DNA of 64,000 bases from Cellulomonas sp. URHE0023 (lineage in GTDB: Bacteria; Actinomycetota; Actinomycetes; Actinomycetales; Cellulomonadaceae), in the NCBI RefSeq assembly GCF_000688475.1, contig NZ_JIAN01000009.1:124001-188000 (forward strand). The letters are read 5' to 3'. A program made the translations under genes and the position numbers. The stretch's first letter is position 1, and each line of letters begins with the position of its first letter. Below, in pieces: positions 17,405 through 25,170 of the stretch. The notes under the pieces are model-generated. The model did no database searches, had not been told where the DNA came from, and saw only the letters and a list, made by a program, of their open reading frames with translations.

Positions 17405-18769
17405 ATGCCGTCGCGGTTCACGAACGAGACGGCCACTGCGCTCCTTGCGCACTACGGATACGCGGCACTGGAGACTTACCCAGGCAGCCACCAGCCCTGG
17501 TGGCTCCGTTGCAACGGCTGCGGAGTCAACGTCCAGGCCCGGCTTCACGCCCTCCGGCGCAACCGTCCTAGGTGCGAGTGCAAGGATCTCGAAGAACGGC
17601 GCGCGCGCCGGATGGTGGAGACCAGGCGACAGACGATGGCTACCACTGCAGTTGAGAAGATGCGCGCTTCGGACTGGGAGCCACTGGAGCCCTACGTCGA
17701 CAGCGGTTCGTATTGGCGTGCCGTGTGCCTTCGCTGTGGCACGGAAGGGAGCACCCGCGTTGCGGACCTCCCGCGCACCCGCGGGTGTGAAACGTGCAGC
17801 GGCAAGCGTCGCCATGTCACTGACGACAACGCCCGAGCGACCCTGTTGACTGCGGGCTGGGAGCCTCTTTCGCGGTACCCCGGGCCGCGGGAACCCTGGC
17901 CGAGTCGCTGCACCACCTGTGGCGCCGTCGCGAATCCGCGCTATGAGAGCGTCAAGAGCAAGGGTTCGGGTTGTCGAATCTGCGCAGCCCGGGCGAACGG
18001 ACGCCAGCGCAGAGAGCGATTCGAGGCGACCGCCTGTGCTGTCATGAGGTCAGCAGGGCTCGAGCCACTTGCAGCGTTCCCTGGTGCGAACAAGCCCTGG
18101 TCATGCCTGTGCACACGATGTGGCAGCGCTGGTGCCCCGAGATACAGCAACGTCAAGGCGGGCGGTCGGGGCTGCGAAACCTGCAGGCGCGCCGCGCAAG
18201 GCCGAGCGAAGAGAGAAAACTTTGCCGAGATGGCCGAGGTTCTCTTGCGAGGCTTCGGCTATGAACCGCTTGAGCCGTACCCCGGGATGGTCGAGCCCTG
18301 GAACTGCACCTGCCGCTGCGGCCGACAGGTTGCAGTCCGGTGGTCGAATCTTCTACAGGGGTCGTCCGCCACGCGCGGATGCAACTGGTGCAAGACCAGT
18401 GGCTTCAACTTCGCGGTGCCTGCTCACTTGTACCTGCTCAAGCATGAAGGACTCGGGTGTCTGAAGATTGGCGTGACCGCCGAGCACTCGACGCGGCTCG
18501 CATCCTTCCGGAGCCTCGGTTGGGATGTCGTCACGATCGAGCGATTCGAGCGCGGCGAGACTGCTGCGACGGTCGAACGCGACGTCCTGACGTGGTGGCG
18601 TACTGATCTCCTACTACCACCACACGTCGGCCCGACGGAGATGCCAAAGGGCGGCTGGACGGAGACCGTTGCAAGCGATGCCGTCGATGTGGGCGAGCTG
18701 ATTGACCGGATACGGTTGTACGCGCTGCACGCGTTCGATGCCGACGAACGCTCGGCCGACGGCATCTAG
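17405..18769 (+). CDS. GIY-YIG-like nuclease with five tandem zinc-binding modules
   Basis: A 454-residue protein built of five repeats of about 55-65 residues, starting near residues 8, 77, 140, 203 and 270. Each runs as a helix, a G(Y/W)EPLEPYPG turn, PW, a first cysteine pair (C36/C39, C108/C111, C169/C172, C236/C239, C303/C305) and a second pair (C57/C59, C128/C131, C190/C193, C257/C260, C326/C329). These are treble-clef or zinc-ribbon-like. The C-terminal domain (about 340-400) resembles GIY-YIG nucleases: LYLL as the GIY strand, LKIG as the YIG strand, an arginine near 364 and a glutamate at 391 in VERDVL. Tandem zinc modules suggest DNA reading; the last domain suggests cleavage. It lies between the two 21-bp-motif regions and is probably element cargo. 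No partner methyltransferase is adjacent. Confidence 0.6.
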   Translation: MPSRFTNETATALLAHYGYAALETYPGSHQPWWLRCNGCGVNVQARLHALRRNRPRCECKDLEERRARRMVETRRQTMATTAVEKMRASDWEPLEPYVDSGSYWRAVCLRCGTEGSTRVADLPRTRGCETCSGKRRHVTDDNARATLLTAGWEPLSRYPGPREPWPSRCTTCGAVANPRYESVKSKGSGCRICAARANGRQRRERFEATACAVMRSAGLEPLAAFPGANKPWSCLCTRCGSAGAPRYSNVKAGGRGCETCRRAAQGRAKRENFAEMAEVLLRGFGYEPLEPYPGMVEPWNCTCRCGRQVAVRWSNLLQGSSATRGCNWCKTSGFNFAVPAHLYLLKHEGLGCLKIGVTAEHSTRLASFRSLGWDVVTIERFERGETAATVERDVLTWWRTDLLLPPHVGPTEMPKGGWTETVASDAVDVGELIDRIRLYALHAFDADERSADGI

Positions 18770-19028
18770 AGTCGCACGCGCACCCACAAGCTTCACGGCA
18801 CTTGAACCCCCGGGATGAGCTCCTGCTCGAACCCACCGAGACCGCTGAGATCGTCATGCACTGGTTCGAGATCCGGACGCGCCCAACTCTCCAGGCGCCC
18901 CCGATGATGCCGACCCCAAGGCGTATTGCCGTCGCAGCCGAGAGCAACCAGTCTCAGCCAACGCGTTAGCGCGGGTCTAGGTGCCGTCGCAGCCTTCCCG
19001 CCGACGTTCATCGACGACCCGGCTGCCA

Positions 19029-19295
19029 CTATCGGCGGCCGACGGCCGATGCCCAAACCCACGCGAACCCCTCGCGTCCGCCTGGGTCGACATAGCGCAC
19101 ATGAACCTGCGAGCTCGTCCAGGCGACTGCGTACCCGTCGGCCGCGAATGACTTGCCGCGCCCGCTCGTCACCCACACGACGACCGCCAGCGGCGACTCG
19201 GGCTGCACCATACGTTCGCCGGCGCGAGCCTCGGCGGGCGCATCGACGGGCTGCTCGTGGGTTGGCACTCGTTCGACGCTGTGACTAGAACGCAC
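19029..19295 (-). CDS. Small conserved mobile-element protein (WVWASAV motif)
   Basis: An 88-residue protein, or 60 residues if ATG 19211 (MVQPESPLAVVVW) is used. The conserved-looking part is VVVWVTSGRGKSFAADGYAVAWTSSQVHVRYVDPGGREGFAWVWASAVGRR, predicted to be several beta strands. I recognise the ending W(V)WA.AVRR as typical of short proteins in actinobacterial conjugative elements, with no function assigned. It is oriented against its neighbours. The flanking stretches 18770-19028 and 19296-19667 hold no other convincing gene; the latter carries three copies of the 21-bp motif. Confidence 0.45.
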   Translation of the reverse strand: MRSSHSVERVPTHEQPVDAPAEARAGERMVQPESPLAVVVWVTSGRGKSFAADGYAVAWTSSQVHVRYVDPGGREGFAWVWASAVGRR

Positions 19296-19416
19296 GTTCG
19301 AATCGTAGCCGCGTTGCAGCTACTGAGACCGCGCGCGGAAGACACTCCTCGACGATCCCCGTCGGGCGTAGACCCGCCCACAGAGCTCGTGGCCGGATTC
19401 GCATCAAAGCTCCAGC

Positions 19417-19437
19417 CGATAGACACACCAATCACAC
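19417..19437 (+). promoter_or_regulatory. 21-bp bipartite motif, copy 3
   Basis: CGATAGAC, four bases (ACAC), CAATCACAC. It lies about 250 bases before the sigma-like gene, in a gene-free stretch. Confidence 0.55.
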
Positions 19438-19562
19438 GACGGCTGATTGCTGCACTGCACGCACACCTAGTGCCTACCCGCCCGGGGCTCTCGCGCGGCG
19501 ACCGTCAGGCGCCGCCTCATGCCAGCGCATGGGTGATCGATTGCGGCGCGGATGTGATCCAT

Positions 19563-19583
19563 CGATAGACAAACGGATCACAT
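19563..19583 (+). promoter_or_regulatory. 21-bp bipartite motif, copy 4, inside an inverted repeat
   Basis: CGATAGAC, four bases (AAAC), GGATCACAT. The right half is also one arm of a perfect 10-bp inverted repeat: GATGTGATCC at 19551-19560 and GGATCACATC at 19575-19584, which suggests a dimer-binding site. It lies 85 bases before the sigma-like gene. Confidence 0.6.
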
Positions 19584-19599
19584 CGCGGCGTCAACGACT

Positions 19600-19620
19600 T
19601 TGTAATCGATCCGTCTATCG
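19600..19620 (-). promoter_or_regulatory. 21-bp bipartite motif, copy 5 (inverted)
   Basis: On the minus strand: CGATAGAC, four bases (GGAT), CGATTACAA. The spacing is the same as in the other four copies, but it faces copy 4 across 16 bases. It lies 48 bases before the start of the sigma-like gene. Confidence 0.5.
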
Positions 19621-19667
19621 CGTCTGAGCAGCCTCGGTGCCGTTGACCTACGGCACCGGAGGAGAGC

Positions 19668-20546
19668 ATGACGACGACACCGGATCCCGCACCCGGCGGC
19701 GGACCCGAAGACGAAACCCGCATCGTTCGAAACCGCGCGACTCTTCTTCGGATGCTCGACGTGATCGATCGTGAGGGCTGGGACAGCCCGACGGCCACGG
19801 TGCTCCTGAGGTACCTCCGCGAACGCGTCGTGCGGCCACTCGCCATCAGCGTCGGCCTCCGCGGAGCTGCCGCATCGCAGGCCGAAGCCACTGCGTGGCA
19901 GGCGCTGTGGATGGAGCTCACCAAGCCGACGTTCCGCACCGTCGCCTCACCTTGGGGTGTGCTCGGACAGATCGCGCGGCGACAGCTGCTCGGGGAGATT
20001 GTCGCCGCCCGGTTCGCGACGAACGGCCGTCGCGGATGGAAACTCGAGGTCGCCTCGCGTGACGGCGTGATCGGGCCCGCTGTAAGCCTCGATGTTCTCC
20101 TGGAGATCGGCTGGGAACCGGAGAGCCACGATCTGACCTTCGGCGAACCTCCCGAGACAGCCGGGCTAGTCGAGGCGGCACGTCGCGCACTCTGCCTCGT
20201 CGGGTGGAGTGAGACGGAGGCAACGGCGATCCTTGCGGCCGTACTCGACGCGCCGGTGCCCAGGCTCGACGAGCGCACCCAATTCCCGGGCTGGCGGCTC
20301 ATGGCAGCGGCCCTCGGCATCCCGCCGTGGCAAGCGCGTCGACTGACCATCGCGCTGCGCGGAACGAGCGACTGGCCAGGCGTGATGGCACGGATCATCG
20401 CCGAGGGGCCGTCGGTGATCGACTCCCCGATCGTGCGCACAGCGTTGATGGCCACCCGCCGCCGCTCGGACCGTTCCCCGGTCCTCGCAGCACGTCGCGC
20501 CGAGCAGGAACTCACCGACGCCTGTCCACAGCGCCATGCAAGTTGA
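19668..20546 (+). CDS. Sigma-like or HTH regulator of the conjugative element
   Basis: A 292-residue protein with a strong ribosome binding site (GGAGGAG five bases before ATG 19668). Residues about 65-120 (QAEATAWQALWMEL..., TVASPWGVLGQIARRQLLGEIVAARF) resemble sigma-70 region 2 helices. A later segment (WRLMAAALGIPPWQARRLTIALRG, about 205-230) resembles a helix-turn-helix of region 4 type. It is not a canonical sigma factor, so the assignment is an inference. Two copies of the 21-bp motif lie directly upstream, and the first 31-bp motif lies 29 bases after its stop, so it sits between two repeated regulatory elements. It is the best candidate for the factor that recognises the 31-bp motif and switches on transfer genes. 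Confidence 0.5.
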   Translation: MTTTPDPAPGGGPEDETRIVRNRATLLRMLDVIDREGWDSPTATVLLRYLRERVVRPLAISVGLRGAAASQAEATAWQALWMELTKPTFRTVASPWGVLGQIARRQLLGEIVAARFATNGRRGWKLEVASRDGVIGPAVSLDVLLEIGWEPESHDLTFGEPPETAGLVEAARRALCLVGWSETEATAILAAVLDAPVPRLDERTQFPGWRLMAAALGIPPWQARRLTIALRGTSDWPGVMARIIAEGPSVIDSPIVRTALMATRRRSDRSPVLAARRAEQELTDACPQRHAS

Positions 20547-20574
20547 GCTCTGTCCACAGATTCGTCGAACCTTG

Positions 20575-20605
20575 CTCGCGTGTTACGCACTCTGTGGCAC
20601 ACCTA
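20575..20605 (+). promoter_or_regulatory. 31-bp bipartite motif, copy A (Tad operon)
   Basis: Conserved left block CTCGCGTGTTACGCAC and right block GCACACCTA, separated by a short variable stretch. It lies 145 bases before the lipoprotein gene that heads the Tad operon. Three further copies precede the T4SS operon, the relaxase and the 50.0-kb operon. It is probably a promoter or activator site. Confidence 0.7.
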
Positions 20606-20750
20606 TGGGCATGGAAATCGAGCGAGTCACGAATCACCTGACCGCTAGGACTTTCGCGGTTCACCGGTTCGGGTATGGAATGGGTGTTCTGACGCTGTCG
20701 TCGAGCGGTCCCTGCGCCTGCGGGTTCCGCGCAGGGGCGGGTGTTTGCCG

Positions 20751-21341
20751 ATGAGAAGTCGACAGATCACCAAGGGGGCCGTGGCGGCCACAGCGCTGAT
20801 CATCGTCGCGGCTCTTCTCGCCGCGTGCACCGACCCGGCTCCGGTTCGCACGCAGAGTCCGTCGATCTCGCCAACGGCCACGCCGTCTCCGACGCCCAGC
20901 CCCACGCCTTCGATCGACCCGACCGTCGCGCAAGCTGAGGCTGCGATCCTCGAGGCCTACCAGGGTTACTGGGATGCCAAGGTGGCCGCCTTCGCCGATC
21001 CGACAAAGGACCCCGGCCCCGAGCTCGAGAGGTTCGCGGTCGACAAGGCGTTCGCGGACGTCGCGTCGAGCGTCTTCACGTTCCGCGACTCTGGCGTCTC
21101 GGTTACCGGTCGACCCGTCCTGAGTCCGACCGTCTCCGACGTGGTGACAGGCGACAGTGGATCGGCCACCATCGTCGACTGCGTCGACGGAACGGGGTGG
21201 CAGCCCATCTACACCGCGAGTGGGGAGTCGGCCGCAGTAACCGGACAGGCTGTGAGACTGCTGACGACGTCGACGGCTTACTACTACGTGGACCATTGGA
21301 CGATTCGAACGTCCAACGTCGATCGCGAAGCGCCATGCTGA
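20751..21341 (+). CDS. Lipoprotein heading the Tad pilus operon
   Basis: A 196-residue lipoprotein. The N-terminus is MRSRQITKGAVAATALIIVAALLAAC, with a classical lipobox LLAAC, so it should be exported and anchored by a lipid on the cysteine near residue 26. A Thr/Pro/Ser-rich linker (TPSPTPSPTPS) follows, then a domain of about 145 residues with an EAYQGYWDAKVAAFADP helix, as in other actinobacterial lipoproteins encoded with pilus or conjugation genes. ATG 20751 is chosen over TTG 20745 because GGGGCGGG lies at suitable spacing. It overlaps the next gene slightly. It may help pilus assembly at the membrane surface; no enzyme motif is present. Confidence 0.75.
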   Translation: MRSRQITKGAVAATALIIVAALLAACTDPAPVRTQSPSISPTATPSPTPSPTPSIDPTVAQAEAAILEAYQGYWDAKVAAFADPTKDPGPELERFAVDKAFADVASSVFTFRDSGVSVTGRPVLSPTVSDVVTGDSGSATIVDCVDGTGWQPIYTASGESAAVTGQAVRLLTTSTAYYYVDHWTIRTSNVDREAPC

Positions 21342-22231
21342 CGGCCGTCATCGGAGTTGCCGCAGTAATCGCCAGCATGAGTGTCACCACCCTCATGCCG
21401 TCGGGCGTGACGTGTGCGCCGAACACGACGTTCTGCATCATCGAGGTTGATCAGCCGGGTCAGCCGGCCCCGCCCCCAGACAGCACTGGGCACGACGTGG
21501 TCGTACGAGAGTGCACCGTGTCCAGCACCGGCCGAGTCGTTCCGTGCCAAGGGCCGCTCGGCTGGTTCAACGACAGGGACGACTGCTACTGGCGAAAGCT
21601 CGAACAGCAGCCGCCGGACACCGACGTGATCTGGGGCGGGCACTACCCCGACGGCGCCATCTATGCGGTCTCGTGCGCGGCAACTCATCCCGGCGGCACC
21701 GATGGGTGGGTTTGGGCTCCGACTGACCCGCCGGGCTATGGAGGGACCGGCGTGACGCCGGCGCAGCTAGCGCAGCAGGCGCTGGCCAGGATGGCGCTGA
21801 CCGGACCCGCGATCCGGATGACGATCGAGGGCGACGAAATGGGCCTGGTCGGCCTGCCGCTGTGGTTGTGGACCGAGGTGGGGCCGACGACGTGGGGTCC
21901 GAACTCCGCGACGGCGGCGGTTCCGGGGCTATCGGTGACCGCTTCGGCGCAGGCGCGCCAGATCGTCTGGGACATGGGCGACGGGCGCGCCGAGACGTGC
22001 AAGAACCCAGGAACGCCGTACTACACCGGTGGTGTCACGTCACCGACGTGCCAGCACATCTACGAGCAGTCTTCCGCCGGGCAGGCCAATGAGGCGTTCC
22101 CGGTCACCGCGACGACGACGTGGGACGTGACGTGGACGGGTGGTGGCGCTTCGGGCGCGCTGACGGTCACGCGGCAGGCCACGGCGAGCGTGCGCATCGG
22201 TGAGATGCAGGTGCTCATCACCCAGGAGTAG
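21335..22231 (+). CDS. Exported protein with PKD-like segment
   Basis: A 298-residue exported protein. The N-terminal hydrophobic segment MLTAVIGVAAVIASMSVTTLM acts as a signal or anchor. It lacks basic residues, so a TTG at 21296, which adds RRSRS, is a possible earlier start. The body has several cysteines (TCAPNTTFC, CYWRK, CAA, CKN, CQH) that could form disulfides. Near the C-terminus IVWDMGDGRAETCKNPGTPYY resembles the core of PKD-type domains. The ATG overlaps the lipoprotein stop. Similar proteins recur beside SAF, ParA-like and TadA genes in actinobacteria, so a role in pilus assembly or as a surface component is inferred. Confidence 0.65.
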   Translation: MLTAVIGVAAVIASMSVTTLMPSGVTCAPNTTFCIIEVDQPGQPAPPPDSTGHDVVVRECTVSSTGRVVPCQGPLGWFNDRDDCYWRKLEQQPPDTDVIWGGHYPDGAIYAVSCAATHPGGTDGWVWAPTDPPGYGGTGVTPAQLAQQALARMALTGPAIRMTIEGDEMGLVGLPLWLWTEVGPTTWGPNSATAAVPGLSVTASAQARQIVWDMGDGRAETCKNPGTPYYTGGVTSPTCQHIYEQSSAGQANEAFPVTATTTWDVTWTGGGASGALTVTRQATASVRIGEMQVLITQE

Positions 22232-22268
22232 TCACCCGGCGGCTTGCCCGCCTGCAGGGGAGGTTGCC

Positions 22269-22949
22269 ATGACGGCAACGAGTCAGAAGACCACGCTGAA
22301 CGGTGCGCCTGCCCGCGCCGCGCTTCATGCGCCCAGCATCGCGTCCCCGCGGGGTCGGCGACGGCCGATGCTGGTGATCGCCGGGATCGTGATGGTCGTA
22401 GTCGGCGCACTGGCCGCGGTGTGGTTGGTGTCCAGCAGCGGCCATCGCACACATGTTGTCGTGATGGCCCGGGACGTCGCCTACGGCACACCGATCAGCG
22501 CGACCGACCTCACGACGACCGCGGTCGCGGTCGACCCGAGTGTCGCCACGATCCCCGCCGCACAGGCGGGCGACCTCGTGGGTCAGGTCGCGGTGACGTC
22601 GCTGCCCAGGGGAACACTGCTCGCGCGTGCCGACCTGACATCGGACGGCGTCGTGGGCGCCGACGAAGTGCTCGTGCCGCTGCCGCTGAGCGCCGAGCGC
22701 GTCCCTGCGGGCGGGCTGGCCGGCGGCGACCGGGTGCTCGTGGTGGACGCACCTGCACAGGGTGCCGACCCGGTCGCGGGCACCCCAACCTCGACCGCGG
22801 CCACCGTGGTTCGGGTCAGTGCACCGGACATCAACGGCATGGTCGTGGCGGACGTGGTCGCCACGACCGAGGATGGCCCGGTCTTGGCGACGCGCGCGGC
22901 GACGGGACGGTTCGCCCTGGTGGTCCTTCCGCCGCAGGGGTCGAAGTGA
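22269..22949 (+). CDS. SAF-domain pilus assembly protein (CpaB/RcpC-like)
   Basis: A 226-residue protein with a good ribosome binding site (GGGGAGG six bases before ATG 22269). It has one membrane segment (MLVIAGIVMVVVGALAAVWLVSSS, about residues 35-58). The following region HVVVMARDVAYGTPISATDLTTTAVAV ... VGQVAVTSLPRGTLLARADLT is a SAF domain, as in CpaB/RcpC of Tad systems and in flagellar FlgA. It should sit outside the membrane and help build the pilus base. Its stop overlaps the start of the next gene as GTGA, which continues a chain of coupled genes. Confidence 0.8.
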   Translation: MTATSQKTTLNGAPARAALHAPSIASPRGRRRPMLVIAGIVMVVVGALAAVWLVSSSGHRTHVVVMARDVAYGTPISATDLTTTAVAVDPSVATIPAAQAGDLVGQVAVTSLPRGTLLARADLTSDGVVGADEVLVPLPLSAERVPAGGLAGGDRVLVVDAPAQGADPVAGTPTSTAATVVRVSAPDINGMVVADVVATTEDGPVLATRAATGRFALVVLPPQGSK

Positions 22950-23713
22950 GCGTCGTGGCGTTGTGCTCGGCCCATGGCGCGCCAGGGGTCACGACGACGG
23001 CGCTCGCGCTGACCTGGATGTGGCCCGTCGTGCACCCAGACCGGCGGGTGCTCCTGGTAGATGCTGACCCGGCTGGCTCCGGGCTGCTGACCGGGTACCT
23101 GCAGTCCGGTGTGCCGGACACGAGCGGGGTGTTGGCCCTGGCCGCGCAACGGGCGCGACTGTCCGTCGAGCAGGTGATCGAGTGCGCGGTCGCGATCGAC
23201 CCTGACTCGGCGTGCATGACGCTGCCCGGTCTGGCCGACCCGGTGCAGGCACGGCCCCTGGCCCCCACCTGGGCGGCGCTGGCCCAGGCCAGCCACGAGC
23301 TGGGGGGCCTCGGGGTCGACGTGGTGGTCGATCTCGGGCGGCTCGGGCACCGGTCTGAAGCGACTCCCCTGTTGGAGGCCGCCGACGTCGTGGCCGTGAC
23401 GTCTCGCTGCGACGTGGCCTCCTTCGTGCCGGCGGCCGCCGCAGTGCGGAGGCTGCGAGCGGAGCGGGCGAGCCGGACGGGGCCGGTGGCGTTGGTGATC
23501 GGCCATGGCTACTCCCCCAGCGAGATCACGACCGCGCTCGGCGTGACGCACGTGCTGCCGATGGCTCTGGACGTGTGGGCCGCGTCGCGGTTCGAGACGG
23601 GTGGGGCACTGGGCTGGCGATTCGACCGGTCCCCGCTGTTGCGGACGGCACGTGCCGTTGTCGAACGTTTCGCCCAGCTGGCTCCGAGCCGGGACCTGGC
23701 GGTGTCATCGTGA
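22946..23713 (+). CDS. ParA/MinD-like ATPase-fold protein (TadZ/CpaE position), Walker A lysines missing
   Basis: A 255-residue protein of the SIMIBI ATPase fold: VVALCSAHGAPGVTTTALALTW, VLLVDADPAGSGLL with the switch aspartates, and VDVVVDLGRLGH. The position before the TadA ATPase matches TadZ/CpaE, which places the pilus machine in the cell. The deviant Walker A normally reads KGGxGKT; here it is HGAPGVTTT, without either lysine, so ATP hydrolysis is doubtful. Similar GVTTT versions occur in other actinobacterial Tad loci as far as I know. It begins with GTG 22946 overlapping the SAF gene and ends overlapping TadA. Confidence 0.75.
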   Translation: MSVVALCSAHGAPGVTTTALALTWMWPVVHPDRRVLLVDADPAGSGLLTGYLQSGVPDTSGVLALAAQRARLSVEQVIECAVAIDPDSACMTLPGLADPVQARPLAPTWAALAQASHELGGLGVDVVVDLGRLGHRSEATPLLEAADVVAVTSRCDVASFVPAAAAVRRLRAERASRTGPVALVIGHGYSPSEITTALGVTHVLPMALDVWAASRFETGGALGWRFDRSPLLRTARAVVERFAQLAPSRDLAVSS

Positions 23714-25170
23714 CCGGCGTCGAGGAGACCACCTGGACCGACCCCGCGATGCCGGCGAGCACTCACGGGTTTGGTGCAACCTCCACCCGTCTTGCCAACG
23801 GCGTCGGGCCCGTGCTGCCGACGCCGGATGTCGCCGTGGTGCGCGACGTGCGGCGTCTGGTCGCCGAGCGGCTGGCGGAGCGGTTGCGGAAGCAGACGGT
23901 CGACTCCCCCGATGCCCGCCGCGAGCTGGCACGCTCGCTGGTCGCAGCCGAACTGGCCGAGCGGGGTCGTAATCGGGTGCGTCGCGGGCAGGACCCCTGG
24001 CCGCTCGAGGTGGAGATGGTGACCTCGCGGGCCGTGATGGCCGCGTTGTTCGGGCTCGGCCGGTTGCAGCCTCTGATCGAGGACCCTGCGGTGGAGAACA
24101 TCGAGGTCGACGGGCACGACAACGTCTGGGTGTCCTATGCCGACGGACGCGACCAGCAGATGCCGCCCATCGCCGAGTCCGACGCCGAGCTGATCGAGAT
24201 CCTGCAGCTGCTCGCCGCCCGGACCGGGAACGCCGAACGCACGTTCTCCTCGGCCCACCCGGCGTTGCACCTGCGGCTCGAGGACGGGTCCCGGCTCGCC
24301 GCTGTCGCGTGGACCACCCCGAAGCCGCACGTGGTGATCCGTCGTCACAGGGTCCGCGACGTCGACCTGGACGACCTGATCGACCTCGGGACCCTCGACA
24401 CCGTGCTGGCTGCGTTCCTGCGGGCCGCGGTCCAGGCTGGGAAGAACATCGTGGTGACCGGGCTGCAGAACGCCGGCAAGACGACCCTGATCAGGGCGTT
24501 GGCCAACGAGTTCGCGCCCATGGAGCGGTTCGCCACGATCGAGAAGGAGTACGAGCTGCACCTGCACGACCTGCCCCACCGGCACCAGCGCGTCGTTGCC
24601 CTCGAGGCACGCGAAGGCTCCGCCGAGAAGGACGTGACGGGGCGGCGGGCCGGCGAGATCACGTTGTCGGACCTCGTGGTCGACGCGCTGAGGTTGAACC
24701 TGCGCCGGATCATCGTCGGGGAGGTCCGCGGACCTGAGGTACTGCCGATGCTCGAGGCCATGTCGACCGGCGACGGGTCCTTGTGCACCCTGCACTCGCG
24801 CTCGGCCCAGCATGCCGTCGACCGCATCGTGACCCTGTGCCTGTCCGCTGGCGTCTCGATGACCGACGCGTTCGCGTACCGGTTGCTTGCCGGGTCGGTC
24901 GACCTGTTCGTGCACATCGAGCTCCTCGACCACACCGCGACCGGCGGCGCTCGGCGCCGGTTCGTGTCCCAGGTCGTCGAGATCGTCGGCCTGGGCGAGA
25001 CCAACCGTCCCGCAACGACAACCGTGTTCGGGCCGGCCAGCGACGGACGGGCCATTCCCCTGCACCGTCCGCAGTGCCTGCCCGACCTCGTGCGCGCCGG
25101 GTTCGATCCGAGCCTGCTGGATCGTCGAGCCGGCACCTGGGCCGAACCCGTCGTTGGGGGCCAGCCATGA
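23710..25170 (+). CDS. tadA: TadA/CpaF-type secretion ATPase
   Basis: A 486-residue type II/IV secretion ATPase of the CpaF/TadA branch. The N-terminal region (VTSRAVMAALFGLGRLQPLIEDPAVENIEVDG) is the usual CpaF entry domain. Walker A GLQNAGKTT is near residue 252, the Asp and His boxes follow, and Walker B RRIIVGEVRGPEV is near 335, then TGDGSLCTLHSRSA. It hexamerises at the inner face of the membrane and drives pilin assembly together with TadB and TadC. GTG 23710 is chosen because it overlaps the previous stop as GTGA. The long frame further upstream is antisense-like and is ignored. All key residues look intact. Confidence 0.9.
   Translation: MTGVEETTWTDPAMPASTHGFGATSTRLANGVGPVLPTPDVAVVRDVRRLVAERLAERLRKQTVDSPDARRELARSLVAAELAERGRNRVRRGQDPWPLEVEMVTSRAVMAALFGLGRLQPLIEDPAVENIEVDGHDNVWVSYADGRDQQMPPIAESDAELIEILQLLAARTGNAERTFSSAHPALHLRLEDGSRLAAVAWTTPKPHVVIRRHRVRDVDLDDLIDLGTLDTVLAAFLRAAVQAGKNIVVTGLQNAGKTTLIRALANEFAPMERFATIEKEYELHLHDLPHRHQRVVALEAREGSAEKDVTGRRAGEITLSDLVVDALRLNLRRIIVGEVRGPEVLPMLEAMSTGDGSLCTLHSRSAQHAVDRIVTLCLSAGVSMTDAFAYRLLAGSVDLFVHIELLDHTATGGARRRFVSQVVEIVGLGETNRPATTTVFGPASDGRAIPLHRPQCLPDLVRAGFDPSLLDRRAGTWAEPVVGGQP

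Noticed and set aside
16928..19620. Could the 21-bp repeats be a CRISPR array?
   Set aside because: Spacing is irregular (108 to more than 2000 bases), one copy is inverted, the spacers include genes and no cas gene is nearby.
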